Shown: positions 1-9,779, counted from the first letter of the stretch. The stretch: DNA of 15,119 nucleotides from Larix sibirica (GCA_004151065.3 NWUY0300059364.1:1-15119); one strand, 5' to 3'. Notes: generated by a model not told the origin, from the letters alone. Numbers and translations: made by a program.

Positions 1-1970
1 CTTTTGGGACAACTACAAGTTGTGTGATAACATTCCCATGGAAATTAACTAGAAGATCCCAAATGTGGTGCACTTAGCCTTTTGGTTAAATTTAGCATGT
101 GCATAACTCAACTAAAATTTAACTCGCGTCAACTCATAGCTCAACTTAATTAACGCTGACTACATTGCACTTTGACCACCTTATCAACCATTAGGGCACA
201 CCTCTCCATGAGCTCACTGGGTAACATGTGGCACTCATCCCTACATGAACATACACTTTGAATTGATATGGATAACCCAATTGGTTAAAATACCTAAGGA
301 ATTACATTCATGTAGAAATAAAGAAGCAGGTTAAAGGTCAATATGACACGTGGCAAGCTAGGGTGGATGTTACTTTTAGAAGCAACAAAAACCCTAACTT
401 TGACCTAAAATGTTGCAATGTCTAATTTCTGCTAAATTTCATCCCCATGCCACTCAATACTAAGTATAAAAAAATGTGATTTTCTTTGAAAATAGAAAAG
501 CCTATTTTTAGACCTAAGTTGGATCAACTTTGGCCAAGGCCTGAATCATGTTGAAATTTCACAAAAAAATAGAACCCCATGCTCATCTCTCCAATGGGTA
601 TCCATATCCACTTTTAGATTTATTTATTTTTTTCTAAAAAAATTAAGTTTTCCAAGATTGTGAATCTTTAAAATTTGAAAGTACTAATTTGAAGAACTCA
701 ATATTGGGTCTCAAAACCTATTATTTGGCACTAAAAAGATCAAGTTTTAAAAATAGAAATTGCTAAAAATAATTGAAACAAGATTCAGAAAGTGACCATC
801 TGATTGTCCTCACCTTCCATGCATCCTCCAAAATTGGAATGTCAATCCAAAGTATGAGGAAAAGCTACTAAAAATAAATATGAGACCCTGAACTAGAAAC
901 CTACTAAAACATATCTTTGGAAGCTTGAATTGGAACCTAGTAAAACTAACACAATTTTGTACTATCCCATGAAATACTAATATCTAATATTCAATCTCTA
1001 CAATGTAATCGAAACCTTGGGAGTCAAAATCTAACAACTTTGGTGTAAAGGATCATGGACAATAGAATCTGTTGACAATCTGTCCATGAACCATCGATGT
1101 AGAAACAACCAAGATAGACTAAAGTGAAGTCCAACTTGATCCCAAATTCACCTATGAACAATAATGAAGGTAACACTTGAATTCACCAAGGGAAAATTAG
1201 TGTTGATAACATCATCCTTGGAATAGTTGCCATAGACATTTGAATAAGTGACACAAGCAACCAAAGATGAAATTAGTTTCCATTTACTTCAAAATGTACC
1301 TCTCAATTTTCTTCAGGAGGAAAAGAAAAGGCTTATGGTGGGTCTATAATTACATGGCTAACTTGTCCTTAATCACTTCTGACTCACTTTAAAGCTAAAT
1401 TAGATAATTTGTTTTTGCCATTGGAGATGGTGTGCTTGCACTAGAGGGGAACTACAAATTTGTGACTTATATTGTGTAACCAAAGAGGGATAAGAGCAAT
1501 CTCTTCTTAAATGCATTCTATATGTGAGAAGGGATGCGAGAGTAACAAACCAAAGGGACCATGCTAGAAAGGGGATGGGCACTTAAGAGGAGACTGTGCA
1601 AGACAACCACATGGAGTATAAAAGTACAGACATAGACAATAGCTGCAAGATTATACAAATTAATAAAACATGATAAGATCTTTTTAAAAAATTCAATAAT
1701 AATACTTATGGAATTATACTAATTTTTTTATTAATATAATAACATAGTGTTAAGAATCAAATAGGTAGATAAGTTAGAAAAATGAAAAAGGTGAACAAAA
1801 TTATAATAATAAAAGTTATTCTACAATGCCATTAAAAAAATAAAAATCATAACCTATATTTGCTTTTACCATGGACATCCAAACAACAAGAAACAAAAAG
1901 GGGTTAAAAGCACGGTGTACAAATGGACTGAAATGCATGCATTTTCTTATTGTTGTTATGGCCTCTATAG
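1..1970. other. A+T-rich non-coding sequence, nothing recognised
   Basis: I see no coding region, RNA gene or transposon domain here on either strand. The sequence is A+T-rich with many short A and T runs and frequent stops in all frames. The longest reading frame, about 60 codons on the minus strand at 1400-1582, has no recognisable motif and I treat it as chance. The stretch from about 1660 to 1860 is especially A+T-rich. Decayed repeats are likely but I cannot name any. Confidence 0.6.
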
Positions 1971-2143
1971 TGTCATTTTAATGGTGATGGAGTAAGGGAG
2001 AAATACAATACATAGTAATAGTAATAAAAACACAATGTGAATGTGAGATTTAATGCTGGCTTGGGCTTTACTGTCATTTTAATGGTGATGAAGAAAGGGA
2101 GGAATACAATATACAGTAAACACAAAATGTGAATGCGAGATTA
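1971..2143. repeat. Imperfect tandem duplication just upstream of the glyoxalase-like exon
   Basis: Two similar copies lie head to tail. Copy 1 runs 1971-2052 and copy 2 runs 2072-2143, with a period of about 101 bp. Both start with TGTCATTTTAATGGTGATG, continue with a purine-rich AAGGGAG block and an ATACAATA block, and end with AATGTGAATGYGAGATT. Copy 2 lacks about 12 bp in the middle. The second copy ends 11 bp before the proposed ATG, so the duplication covers the likely promoter or 5' leader of that gene. Function is unknown; simple slippage or unequal exchange could explain it. Confidence 0.85.
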
Positions 2144-2154
2144 AAATTGTCGGT

Positions 2155-2312
2155 ATGGCAACAATTCGGTGGATAGTTCAACTGCACAAGGATGTCCCCA
2201 AAGCAGCTCGGTTTTACGCTGATGGCCTCGGCTTGTCTCTCCACGTCTGCACTCTCAACTGGGCAGAACTCCAATCCGGCCCCCTCAAACTTGCTCTCTT
2301 GCGTGCACCCAG
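2155..2312 (+). CDS. First exon of a plant glyoxalase/VOC-superfamily protein (partial gene)
   Basis: Starting from the ATG at 2155, the frame reads MATIRWIVQLHKDVPKAARF and continues with a YADGLGL segment, then WAELQSGPLKLALLRAP. This matches my memory of the N-terminal beta-alpha-beta-beta part of small plant glyoxalase I-like (vicinal oxygen chelate fold) proteins, in which QLHKDVPKAARFY and WAELQSGPLKLAL are conserved. The family uses paired modules of this fold to bind a metal and a small substrate, but the exact substrate is often unproven, so no enzyme activity is assigned. Fifty-two codons plus two bases are open, then AG|GTAAGC gives a strong 5' splice site at 2312/2313. Reading through would hit TAA at 2314. 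Family members are usually about 120-150 residues, so about half is missing. I found no later exon on this strand. The exon could be the start of a live gene with an intron longer than 12.8 kb, or an orphan fragment. Confidence 0.8.
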
Positions 2313-3761
2313 GTAAGCCATCCCTTGTTCCCATATAAAATCATTTCATTGGATTTTGGTCAGCTATTGACATAAGTCTTAGATCATAAAGCGAGCTTAT
2401 TTGAGTGGTCAATAACCGGAATCGCGAAAGAATTTGCAAACTCATATGAACCCGTGTCTGATGTGCGTGAGGTTGCTTGAAGTTCCATATTTCGAATTTC
2501 AATATCTTACACATTGGTTATTTGTGTAAATTTAAGATATGAAACCTTCAGCTTCACAACCGCATGGTTCAACAACTTCATACCATGAAGAGTTTGTGTT
2601 AGTGGTCCATATTCAATGCACCAATTCATCATCGATTCAATGCACCATTACACAGAAAGTGTTGATGAATCCGCCTACCCTCACCTGGGCTATAAATCAC
2701 CTTGCTTCTCTTGGCTGAACAAAACTTGTGCACCATAAAAATAATGTTGGGGTTCCACACCCAATCTGTTCAATTCGAACTGCACTGGAATGTAACCCTG
2801 CATACAGATTTCTGTGTTATTCTCAAGGTTGTAAGTTTCCAAGGCTAACTCTGTCAGGGCCTTACAAACCATCATGCATGTTGCTCTAATTTGTGTCAGA
2901 GTTGTATGTACAAGTGCATGGCTACATGTAATTCTGCGTATAGGTGAATGTATTGGACCACAAGTAGCTGTGAGGTAGATTAAAGATGGGTTGATTTTTA
3001 AACGAGCCCAGATCCATATAAGAGTCTAAATCCAGGTCTAAACTAGGCTTCATATGGCGAGTTCCAATATGTGATATATCGCACAGTTATGTGAACTTGA
3101 GATATGCACCCTCCAGCTTTGTGACCTCGAGGTGCATTCCAGACTCTAGTTTAGATGTGTCTTGTTTGAGTTAATGTCCATGTTCGATGCACGAAATGCA
3201 TCAGCCTGGGCACATGAAGAGCTGAGGGATCACTACCACCCTTGCCTGGGCTGTAGAATGCACCTTGTTTCTCTCAACACAATGTAATAATGAATAGTTG
3301 AGCACAAAGCACCTTACTAAATCAAAACTGAGAAGAAGCGAGTCTAAGAAGATGGAGTTCATTTAAGATAGCTCCATGTCCACAATCACAGGGGATTTTA
3401 ATTTTTGACTCAAGTTGTATGTATGTTAGGCAAGAGAGTGTCCAAGATGGGGCAGCAGTCGACTCTAGATTCCCTCATTTATCCATTTGATCACCTCTCT
3501 CGTTCTCTTTGATGTGGATGAGCATTTATGCACACTATAAAGGCAAGCAACCTCCTTCGATAGTGTTAACTTGCATTTCATTATGATTGTCGAATTACTT
3601 ATTAGGTTGGTTAGCATGTAATGTGTAACAAGGGACAACAACCTTCTTTAGTTGTAATTGATAGCAAAAGTTGAGTTTCTGATTACAACCCTGCAATTTA
3701 TGCCCCACTCTTGCATATTTGAACATTTTTTTTATCTAGCATTTGTGACTTACTATCTACA
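2313..3761. other. Presumed intron 1 sequence; no further exon recognised
   Basis: This stretch begins with the GTAAGC donor and contains no recognised exon, RNA gene or transposase domain. It contains a diverged direct duplication listed separately. Short frames such as 2690-2875 on the minus strand and 3658-3897 on the plus strand have no recognisable motif. Calling it an intron rests only on the donor at 2313. Confidence 0.45.
2482..3281. repeat. Diverged direct duplication (two copies, about 570 bp apart)
   Basis: Copy A (about 2482-2720) and copy B (about 3061-3281) share ordered blocks. Both start with GTTCCA. Next come GAGATATGCACCCTCCAGCTTTGTGACC in B and AAGATATGAAACCTTCAGCTTCACAACC in A. 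Then GTCCATGTTCGATGCACGAA in B pairs with GTCCATATTCAATGCACCAA in A, and finally a CCTGGGCT block is followed by CACCTTGYTTCTCT. The offset falls from 579 bp at the left to 561 bp at the right, so small indels have built up. No protein reading is apparent. It may be two copies of an unknown repeat or an old local duplication. Confidence 0.7.
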
Positions 3762-4121
3762 TGTTTCGACAGTTATTATTATAATTATTTCTAAGCATGG
3801 CCAGAGAAATAATGCAAATAAGAAGCAAACACATAAATCTCAATACACAAGAGATTTACCCCAGAAATCCTTTATTGGGAAAACCAACACCCAATAGATA
3901 TCTATTATTACCTTGGTCAGTTCGGCCAAGCTAGCCAAACACCAAGTTGTTTAAGACATTTTACAACGGAGTTCTTCAAGCCTTTAAATATAGGCTTCAT
4001 CACATCAAATACCATGGGTAACCCAATACCATGGGCCCATAAACCACCAATGGTAAACCCATCAATGACCAAATTCATGTTAAGCTAATTAGTGTTTGAT
4101 CAAGTCAAGGTTAACTTAACA
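3762..4121 (-). mobile_element. Probable Ty1-copia-type LTR (3' LTR orientation, minus strand)
   Basis: On the minus strand a purine tract AAAGGGGGGA is followed directly by TTGTTAAG, the usual layout of a plant copia 3' LTR, which begins with TGTTA. Inside the proposed LTR, reading the minus strand, there is a TATATTTAAA box (complement of about 3982-3992), then an AATAAAGGA polyadenylation signal (complement of about 3868-3876), in the right order for U3-R-U5. The left end is uncertain. A 4-bp terminal inverted repeat TGTT/AACA would place it at 3762, but the LTR could extend as far as 3564, where TGTTAAC occurs. No second LTR and no gag-pol reading were found, so this is a fragment or a non-autonomous element. 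Confidence 0.6.
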
Positions 4122-4132
4122 ATCCCCCCTTT
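4122..4132 (-). other. Polypurine tract abutting the LTR
   Basis: On the minus strand this reads TTAAAGGGGGGAT directly before TGTTAAG. Such a tract primes plus-strand DNA synthesis in LTR retrotransposons. A second G-rich run occurs at about 4201-4208 on the same strand. Confidence 0.55.
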
Positions 4133-5260
4133 AAACTTGACTTGGGGTAAACACTTACCCCCTCAAAGTTGATTAACTAGGCATTGAGGAATACAACATG
4201 CCCCCCTTAATTATATCAGCTAGGTCTACATCTCGACTTTACATTGGTGAATCAACAAATAGGAGTGCTCATGCTTAAATAGGTCTTACAGCCGTATGCC
4301 CATTTAGATACGTGATTAAATCCAACTCCATAAAAATACTTACAATTGTATGCCTGTGCATGTGATGCCCAAAGCATATACTTGCTTCTTTACCCGCATC
4401 CCTCTCTACTCCAAATACAATGAGGCAAATGAAGCAGTTGTTAACCTAGTACTTCTTCATTAGCTATCCGTTGTGTGCTTTTTCTGTCATTGCTTCATGT
4501 TACCTCAAAAACTAGTGCCTTTCCACAATCGAAGGTATGTGGACCCAACAAAGATGTGTGGACCTAGCGGATCCAGTGGTCCCGGAACTATGATGTGCAA
4601 CCTTTCAAGGAGGTACACCCAGTGTCACCTCAATGTAACCCCCTTCCTCTTTAGGCCTTGCTCCTTGGGCCACATGAGGATCCCTAAAACAAGGTAAGGA
4701 TAGACCTGTAAGAATGACAATAGAAAGTACTTCTATCCCTACAAGACATTCCCATTGCTAGTAGACTAGTGCCTAATGGACTCAAAAATATATGTCTACA
4801 ATAAACCCTTTAACTTGGAAGTTTAGGAGCAATGATGAATATGTAATCTGTTGATGTTATTCACTGCAGTAAAACTAGCAATATAAAACACGAGATATCT
4901 CTCAAACTAACCGTCGGAATCACACAAAACTTACCTTTTGGGAACCAGCTAGGCAGGGGGCATCATTCCCCCCTAAGGTGCCCCTCTTTTGATGGATCAA
5001 AGGAGTGTTTCAATGCTGATTTACGCTTCAGGTCTGCAATTTACTACAGTCAAGGTGAATTAGAAATATTATTGACTTCAAATCCCCCCATGTTCTTCTT
5101 GGGTAACCTAAAATTTGACCCATATTTCCTCAAACCCCTAGGGTTTGACTTTTCCTTCGAGATGGACTTGCAATAACACTTCAACCAGATCTGAAATCAA
5201 CCCTAAGGGCTGACATCACCTAACCCTGGGATGACATCACCTCTTCTAGGGCACTTTTAG
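4133..5260. other. Non-coding stretch next to the LTR; no pol domain recognised
   Basis: If the LTR at 3762-4121 is a 3' LTR, this should be the element's internal region on the minus strand. I found no RNase H, reverse transcriptase, integrase or gag motif in any frame. The 74-codon plus-strand frame at 4473-4697 has no recognisable domain. A short direct repeat TGACATCACCT occurs at 5211 and 5232. Confidence 0.5.
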
Positions 5261-5320
5261 GACGAAAAGTTCACTTTTTTGCAAATATTTTCAACTTTCT
5301 TGCAAATATTTTCAACTTTT
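5261..5320. repeat. Two-copy 21-bp tandem repeat
   Basis: GCAAATATTTTCAACTTT occurs at 5281-5298 and again at 5302-5319, each preceded by CTT and T-rich sequence. The period is 21 bp. It lies at the left edge of a strongly A+T-rich block (about 5261-5530). Confidence 0.85.
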
Positions 5321-6044
5321 TAGGATTTTTTCGATATTTTGTCTAGATCTGAAATTTATTTTTGCAATTGAATATTTCATAAAATAAGAATTAAAATAAT
5401 CTAGGGCACAAAATAAATATTTTTGGATTTTTACAAAAATATGGATTTTTTAGGGTTTTTCACAATATTTGTTTTCTTTTGTATTTTTTGCAATATATAC
5501 TACAAAAATTTGATAAAAAGAGATTCCAAGTGAAGATGAGGGAAATAAAGACCAAGTATCTTCCCTTCAAGTCCACCAAGCAATTGTGGTTAGCGTTCCC
5601 CTCAAGAATTGGCAATCCAATTTTGATGAATTAGGGCAAACTAAGAAACTCTATGTTTGTGTTGGATTTGACCTAATTAGGGAAAAGAGAGGTGCCAAAA
5701 GGCCTACCAAGAGAGATCCTCCAGGGAGGGATGTCTCGTCGACTCTCACCTACAAGAGAATGTTATTATGCATAAAAAACCCTAATACTTCTTACCTTGC
5801 ATGTCTCTGATAATGCAAGACAAGAGAAACATAGATTCTTACCACAAAAGAAGAGCAAAGAAGAAAATAGTTATCCACCCAAGAATTCTTTCCCTTAGAC
5901 AAGCCTTGCAAGATTAAGTATCAACNCGCCTTTGTGCCCTTGTTGACTTGGCCTTGTGCCCTAAAGAATCTAGGGTTTACCTTGGGTACCATCCTCGAAA
6001 TGAGAGGAAGTGCCCAAGGGTTTGCCCTATGGTAATTACCTGGA
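5321..6044. other. A+T-rich then mixed non-coding sequence; one ambiguous base
   Basis: Positions 5321-5530 are very rich in A and T runs. From 5531 the composition is more mixed, but no protein family is recognisable, including in the 74-codon plus-strand frame at 5586-5810. Position 5926 is an N, so any reading across it is unreliable. Confidence 0.55.
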
Positions 6045-6063
6045 ATATATATATATATATATA
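6045..6063. repeat. (AT)9 microsatellite
   Basis: An uninterrupted run of nine AT dinucleotides ends in a further A+T-rich tail. This is a likely length-variable simple repeat. Confidence 0.95.
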
Positions 6064-7354
6064 ATATTTTAATCTCTTTTTTAAATAATATTCTTCATTA
6101 TAATTACATCAACCTGGACATTTATAATATTCGTGCCAGCAAGGCTAGCTATGTTCCCTTAATTCTTTCTTATTTCTCGTAACCACTCCATTTGCCATGG
6201 TGTGGACCACTATTGTTGGTAGAGCTGCATGTGGTATAGAGGCGATTATGTCCCGGTGTCCTAGGGAAGGAGGCCATCATGTCCTTGCATCCTGCAACAG
6301 GTTTCCCAGTTATCCACCTCAGTGTCCATTGACTCCATTCCCATGATAACATGATTAGTGGAGGATATATGGTGGCTCACTCCACCCCTTCACATAAATT
6401 GAGAGTCAATGCTCTTTGTGAACCCATTTCGTTTTTATCCATTCATACTGACATCAGATCACATCCATATGATAAACAGTTTGGCCAACTCTCCTGCATC
6501 CCACACGGCACATAGATACTTGCCAAGGACATCAAGCATTGTATAGTCAATGGAAACAATAAATAATAAAGTATTGATAGCCTTCTCATTATCAATTTAG
6601 AGCACAATGTTGCCACTTTTGGACTCCCAGGGAGTGTGAAGTTGTATGTTAGTTCACAATACACATGCTTAATGAATCATTAGCACTCCCATTGGGATTT
6701 CGCACAATTAATTCAGAAGCATGTGATTTAACAAATAAATTAGTTGCCCCTTGCTGGGGCCACATAAGTCAATAATTGAATTAAGGTATGGCTAGTTTAA
6801 TTAGGAAACAGTGGTTAATCTACCAAAGCATCATGCATACTCGTAACACGGACACGCATGTGTATCCATGACCTCACGTTGCTTAGCCCAGGTCCATAAT
6901 TGTCACATCATAAAAGAAATTTATAAGGCATAAACATAACTGGTTTGGCCAATCCCGTGCCAATGGTGGTTGACTCAAACTAAGAATGTAATTTTCACTA
7001 AAAGAGATTTAGCAGGTAATCTTAAAGTGGGGCACTACATCAGTAGACATTATGAAACAGAAACCAAAATATCTTTCCATGTTTACAAAAAAATGGAGTA
7101 GCTCTAGATTGCCAAGGACACAGAAAAGGATTGAATCGACGTTGTACTGAGAAAACAGACACACACATATATATGATATATATAATAAACTTTATTAAAT
7201 GTCCATGAGGGCTAATGATCTAAACATCTGTGAAGCCAAATTGTTTATGGGACAAAGAGGTTACATCTTTAGGAGGCTATTTCTTTGCAAAAACAACAGT
7301 ACATGTAAGTGAAGAACTAGAGTGGTTAAAGTTGGAAAGAGAGGTAGGATGCCA
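6064..7354. other. No gene recognised; possible decayed repeat sequence
   Basis: Two minus-strand frames (6170-6352 and 6443-6664, 60-73 codons) are open, but I recognise no domain in them. A short CA/TA-rich patch occurs at about 7160-7190 (ACACACACATATATATGATA). The right part probably contains the 3' untranslated region of the minus-strand LINE that ends its coding at 7355, but I see no clear A-tail (T-run on the plus strand) that would mark its end. Confidence 0.5.
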
Positions 7355-8158
7355 CTAAGGGTGAATCTTGGACAAGTACACAAGACACTTATCTGGGCAT
7401 TCCTTCCTGGGATCTCTAGCGCAGAAATCCCGCAGTAGCTTGTCTCTTATCCACAGCATTTTCACAGCCTTTCCAACAATGTCTTCAAGGTGGCCTATCT
7501 GAAATATTGTTTACCAGCTTTCCCTTTCCAACCCCAAACTTTTATTAATGTTGCTATAAGCTTCACAAGGAAGCAAGAAGTGTTGTTCAGTCTTAACCTC
7601 TCCTGAGCTGCATGCTAGGCATATTATGTCATTCCAGTGCTCTTTGGGTTCCTTCTACATGCTTGTCTCACATATTAGCCCATGCAAACCTGCCCTAAGT
7701 TGGGTAAATGTGTTCTTTGCCTTCCAAGGCATGCTTATCTTTAGATACTCCTGGATTTTGATTTCCCTTGTCAAATTAAATTGGTCAATGTAGTACCGCT
7801 ATTTTTTCTGCACTTTTTTGCTCCATTTGCCCTTGCTGTAACATTTTTGTAGGTGTTTCTTCATTTCCTGCTTGTCTAGTGGGCAATCTTCTTCCTGTAT
7901 ACCCCAACAATGTATCCATTTTCTACATTACAGTTCCCATGTTTCCTTCTGCCTTCGTAGTACTTCTTTGTTGATTTTATTACGGATTCTCATGTTTTCC
8001 ATTTGGGCCACTTTCTGCCTGTATAATCTTTACCACCTTAATCCTTCCAATTCAATGGAGCATAAACTTGTCACTGTTGGGCCCATTATATCTTCCTCAA
8101 AACCTGAATCCCTCACTTTTTTCACTTTGTCACCTACCTCTTGTAAGTAGCAGAGCAG
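7355..8158 (-). pseudogene. C-terminal part of a LINE polyprotein with a Cys/His motif, five internal stops
   Basis: Read on the minus strand from 8158 to the stop at 7355-7357, one frame holds for 268 codons without a shift. It is broken only by stops at 8030-8032, 7928-7930, 7799-7801, 7655-7657 and 7511-7513. Key segments are RYYIDQFNLTREIKIQEYL, PWKAKNTFTQLRAGLHGL, a stop where TSMWKEPKEHW would be expected, then CLACSSGEVKTEQHFLLPC and EAYSNIN. The Cys/His spacing C-x2-C-x9-H-x4-C (codons 180, 183, 193, 198), together with the upstream PW(K/R)A...QLR block and the VExExHFLxxC core, matches my memory of the segment after reverse transcriptase in one lineage of plant LINEs. The reverse transcriptase itself is absent, as expected for a 5'-truncated copy. 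The start at 8158 is only the point where the reading stops being convincing. Confidence 0.7.
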
Positions 8159-8317
8159 GACAAAAAATTTGGGTTTATTGTACTGATGTTTTTAGTGATT
8201 TGTTAATGGTGACTAGTAGTAGCTATTTAAAAGCATAACTTAATTGACAACTTCAGATTTTCAGCTTTCCGAGTTTTGATATTCAGTGTTCTTTAGATTT
8301 TTTATTTTTAATTTTCC

Positions 8318-8740
8318 ATGTCAGATTTTCAATCTTCTTCACTCCAATTTCCACGTCTTCAAAGAGTGCTCTCAGTCCCTTGTGGAAGTACGTTGAAAGG
8401 ACAAAGGGTCTCAATGGTGGAGGGGGAACAACAAAAACTCAATGATCACTTTGTACTACCCATTGGAAAGGCATATTTACACAAGGGTCAGGGCACATTT
8501 TATGAAAGTTGAAATTCCAAAGAAGGGAGTTGGACCTTGTGAAGGGCTATCTGATAAATTGCTTGAAGCACAGGGGGAACTAGAAGGGATGAAGGGTTAG
8601 CACCCAATACTAAAGCCCCCTGCTTTGACGATGACTTTGATCCATTCAATGTTAGGGATTTTGGAGATGAACATGATCCTTAAAAGTCTTCAAAATATAT
8701 TCCAGGTTCATCATGCAAGATAAGACAAGATAAGAACTAG
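8318..8740 (+). pseudogene. hAT-1 transposase, N-terminal part with BED zinc finger (decayed)
   Basis: This is the start of a fossil hAT-superfamily transposase. From the ATG at 8318 the frame gives MSDFQSSSL. A one-base shift near 8341 leads into TPISTSSKSALSPLWKYVER, the SPLWKYV start of a plant BED finger, followed by a GGGG patch, a stop at about 8425 and SLCTTHWKG. A second shift near 8475 leads into YTRVRAHFMKVEIPKKGVGP and CEGLSD, the typical RVxAH and GVxPCEGLSD tail of hAT BED domains. After a stop at 8598-8600, a third frame gives FNVRDFGDEHDP and then GSSCKIR, up to the stop at 8738. BED fingers bind transposon-end DNA. The rest of the protein continues at 11955, after an insertion. 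At least three shifts and several stops show it is dead. Confidence 0.8.
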
Positions 8741-8900
8741 TGCTAAGTGTTACCACCCAATATGCACATGGTGTTCACTAGACAGAAGACTTCATCCAGC
8801 CAGGGACCTTCCAATCCCCCCATCCACATCAAACAGTCTTCTTCCCAGTTGCATGTCCTTTTGCACTTCCTTTGTCATGGTCAAAGGAAGTTGTTTGTAG
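8741..8900. other. hAT-1 linker or start of the insertion; boundary unresolved
   Basis: The frame used by the hAT-1 tail stays readable with few stops to about 8910 (segments such as TSSSQGPSNPP), which would suit the low-complexity linker of hAT transposases. It has no diagnostic motif. The left edge of the insertion lies somewhere between here and the foldback that begins at 8901. Confidence 0.35.
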
Positions 8901-9113
8901 AATTTTGACATCCATTACATGTGTAAAAGGGCTAGCCCGAGTGAGTCACTCATGTTATGACAACTTTGGAGTATTTCTTTTACCTAGATGAACTTAGATC
9001 CTAATGATCAGAGTTCACCCTAGTTTTTTTACTCACACCTCCAAAGCCAAAGTGTGTTATAACATAGGTGCCTCGGGTTGGTTTCTAAGTCCTTATGGTC
9101 CAATGTCAAAATT
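8901..9113. repeat. 213-nt imperfect foldback (two arms of about 100 nt)
   Basis: The left arm (8901-9000) and right arm (9006-9113) are imperfect reverse complements around the five-base centre CTAAT (9001-9005). Matching blocks, left arm against the complemented right arm, in order from the outside: AATTTTGACAT (exact, 11 bp); CCCGAG; ATGTTATGACA against ATGTTATAACA; CTTTGGAG (exact); CTAGATGAACT against CTAGGGTGAACT; and GATC (exact). By eye about two thirds of positions match, with a few short indels. It could be a MITE-like or foldback element, part of the larger insertion, or a transcribed hairpin. Confidence 0.7.
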
Positions 9114-9347
9114 GGAGTCAATCACCATGTCCCCAACAACATGCATGACCTATTAGGTCCCTTGGGGGTAAAATCAAAATGTTGTCAATTAACTATGTAA
9201 AAGGGGTTAAGGGGGTCAAAAATTGATAAAAGGAATATTTCGGACACCTCCTCCCCTCAAGAGGGGTGCATGCAAGGCTCTTCCCTCATCCAAGGGAGCA
9301 ATGTGGCGCCCTCTCATCATCCATGCAACATTGGGAACTCCTCCCAA

Positions 9348-9610
9348 GGGTGGTGCCCCTCCTCATGAGACAGCTCCTAGTGGTGGCATTGGCTCTCAAT
9401 GTATACATGTTAATCTCCACCAAAAGAGGGCGCCCTCCCCTAATTGTGGAGTTAGCTGTGAGTGGGAGCATATCTCCCAGATTGCATGAGATCCTCCTCT
9501 AGAGGTGGTGTATATCTCCTTGATTTGCATGAAATCTCCCCTAGATGTGGCACTTGGTGGCTTAGTTCACTCAACTAGTGCTTGAGTTCTCTTAGAGGTG
9601 GTGCATTAGG
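9348..9610. repeat. Degenerate repeats including a 42-bp tandem pair
   Basis: Copies at 9469-9510 and 9511-9552 are adjacent and similar over 42 bp, sharing ATATCTCC, TTTGCATGARATC and CTAGANGTGG blocks. A shorter motif close to AGAGGTGGTGC recurs at about 9346, 9379, 9501 and 9595. The region is C- and G-richer than its surroundings and has open frames on both strands, which I attribute to its repeat composition. Confidence 0.65.
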
Positions 9611-9766
9611 GTTTTGGTAAGCCCCTCCATGTGTCACACTCCCCGCTTTGCATGCATGAGCTCAAGGGGGGCACATCGTCTCCTTCGTCTCTTGTTTAAG
9701 AGAGGCTCCCCCTCTCTTATTGTTGTTGCTTGCTTGAGGAATAGTTGTAATATTGCTTTGTGATAA

Positions 9767-9779
9767 TAAAATAAAGGCT
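9767..9779 (+). promoter_or_regulatory. Polyadenylation-signal-like cluster
   Basis: AATAAAATAAAGG contains two overlapping AATAAA-type signals. It follows a G/T-rich stretch and could be the R-region signal of a decayed LTR. By itself it is weak evidence. Confidence 0.3.

Noticed and set aside
2074-2334. 86-codon minus-strand open frame
   Set aside because: It is the complement of the glyoxalase-like exon and the duplicated upstream sequence; the plus-strand reading is the conserved one.
5135-5152. AAACCC/AGGGTTT string resembling plant telomere repeats
   Set aside because: It is a single short inverted occurrence, not a tandem array.
6170-6664. Two minus-strand frames considered as a decayed retroelement polyprotein
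   Set aside because: I could not match any reverse transcriptase, integrase or gag motif, and joining them would need unsupported shifts.
9223-9502. Overlapping open frames on both strands (61-88 codons)
   Set aside because: The frames come from a repeat-rich, C/G-richer block with few stop codons. None resembles a known protein.
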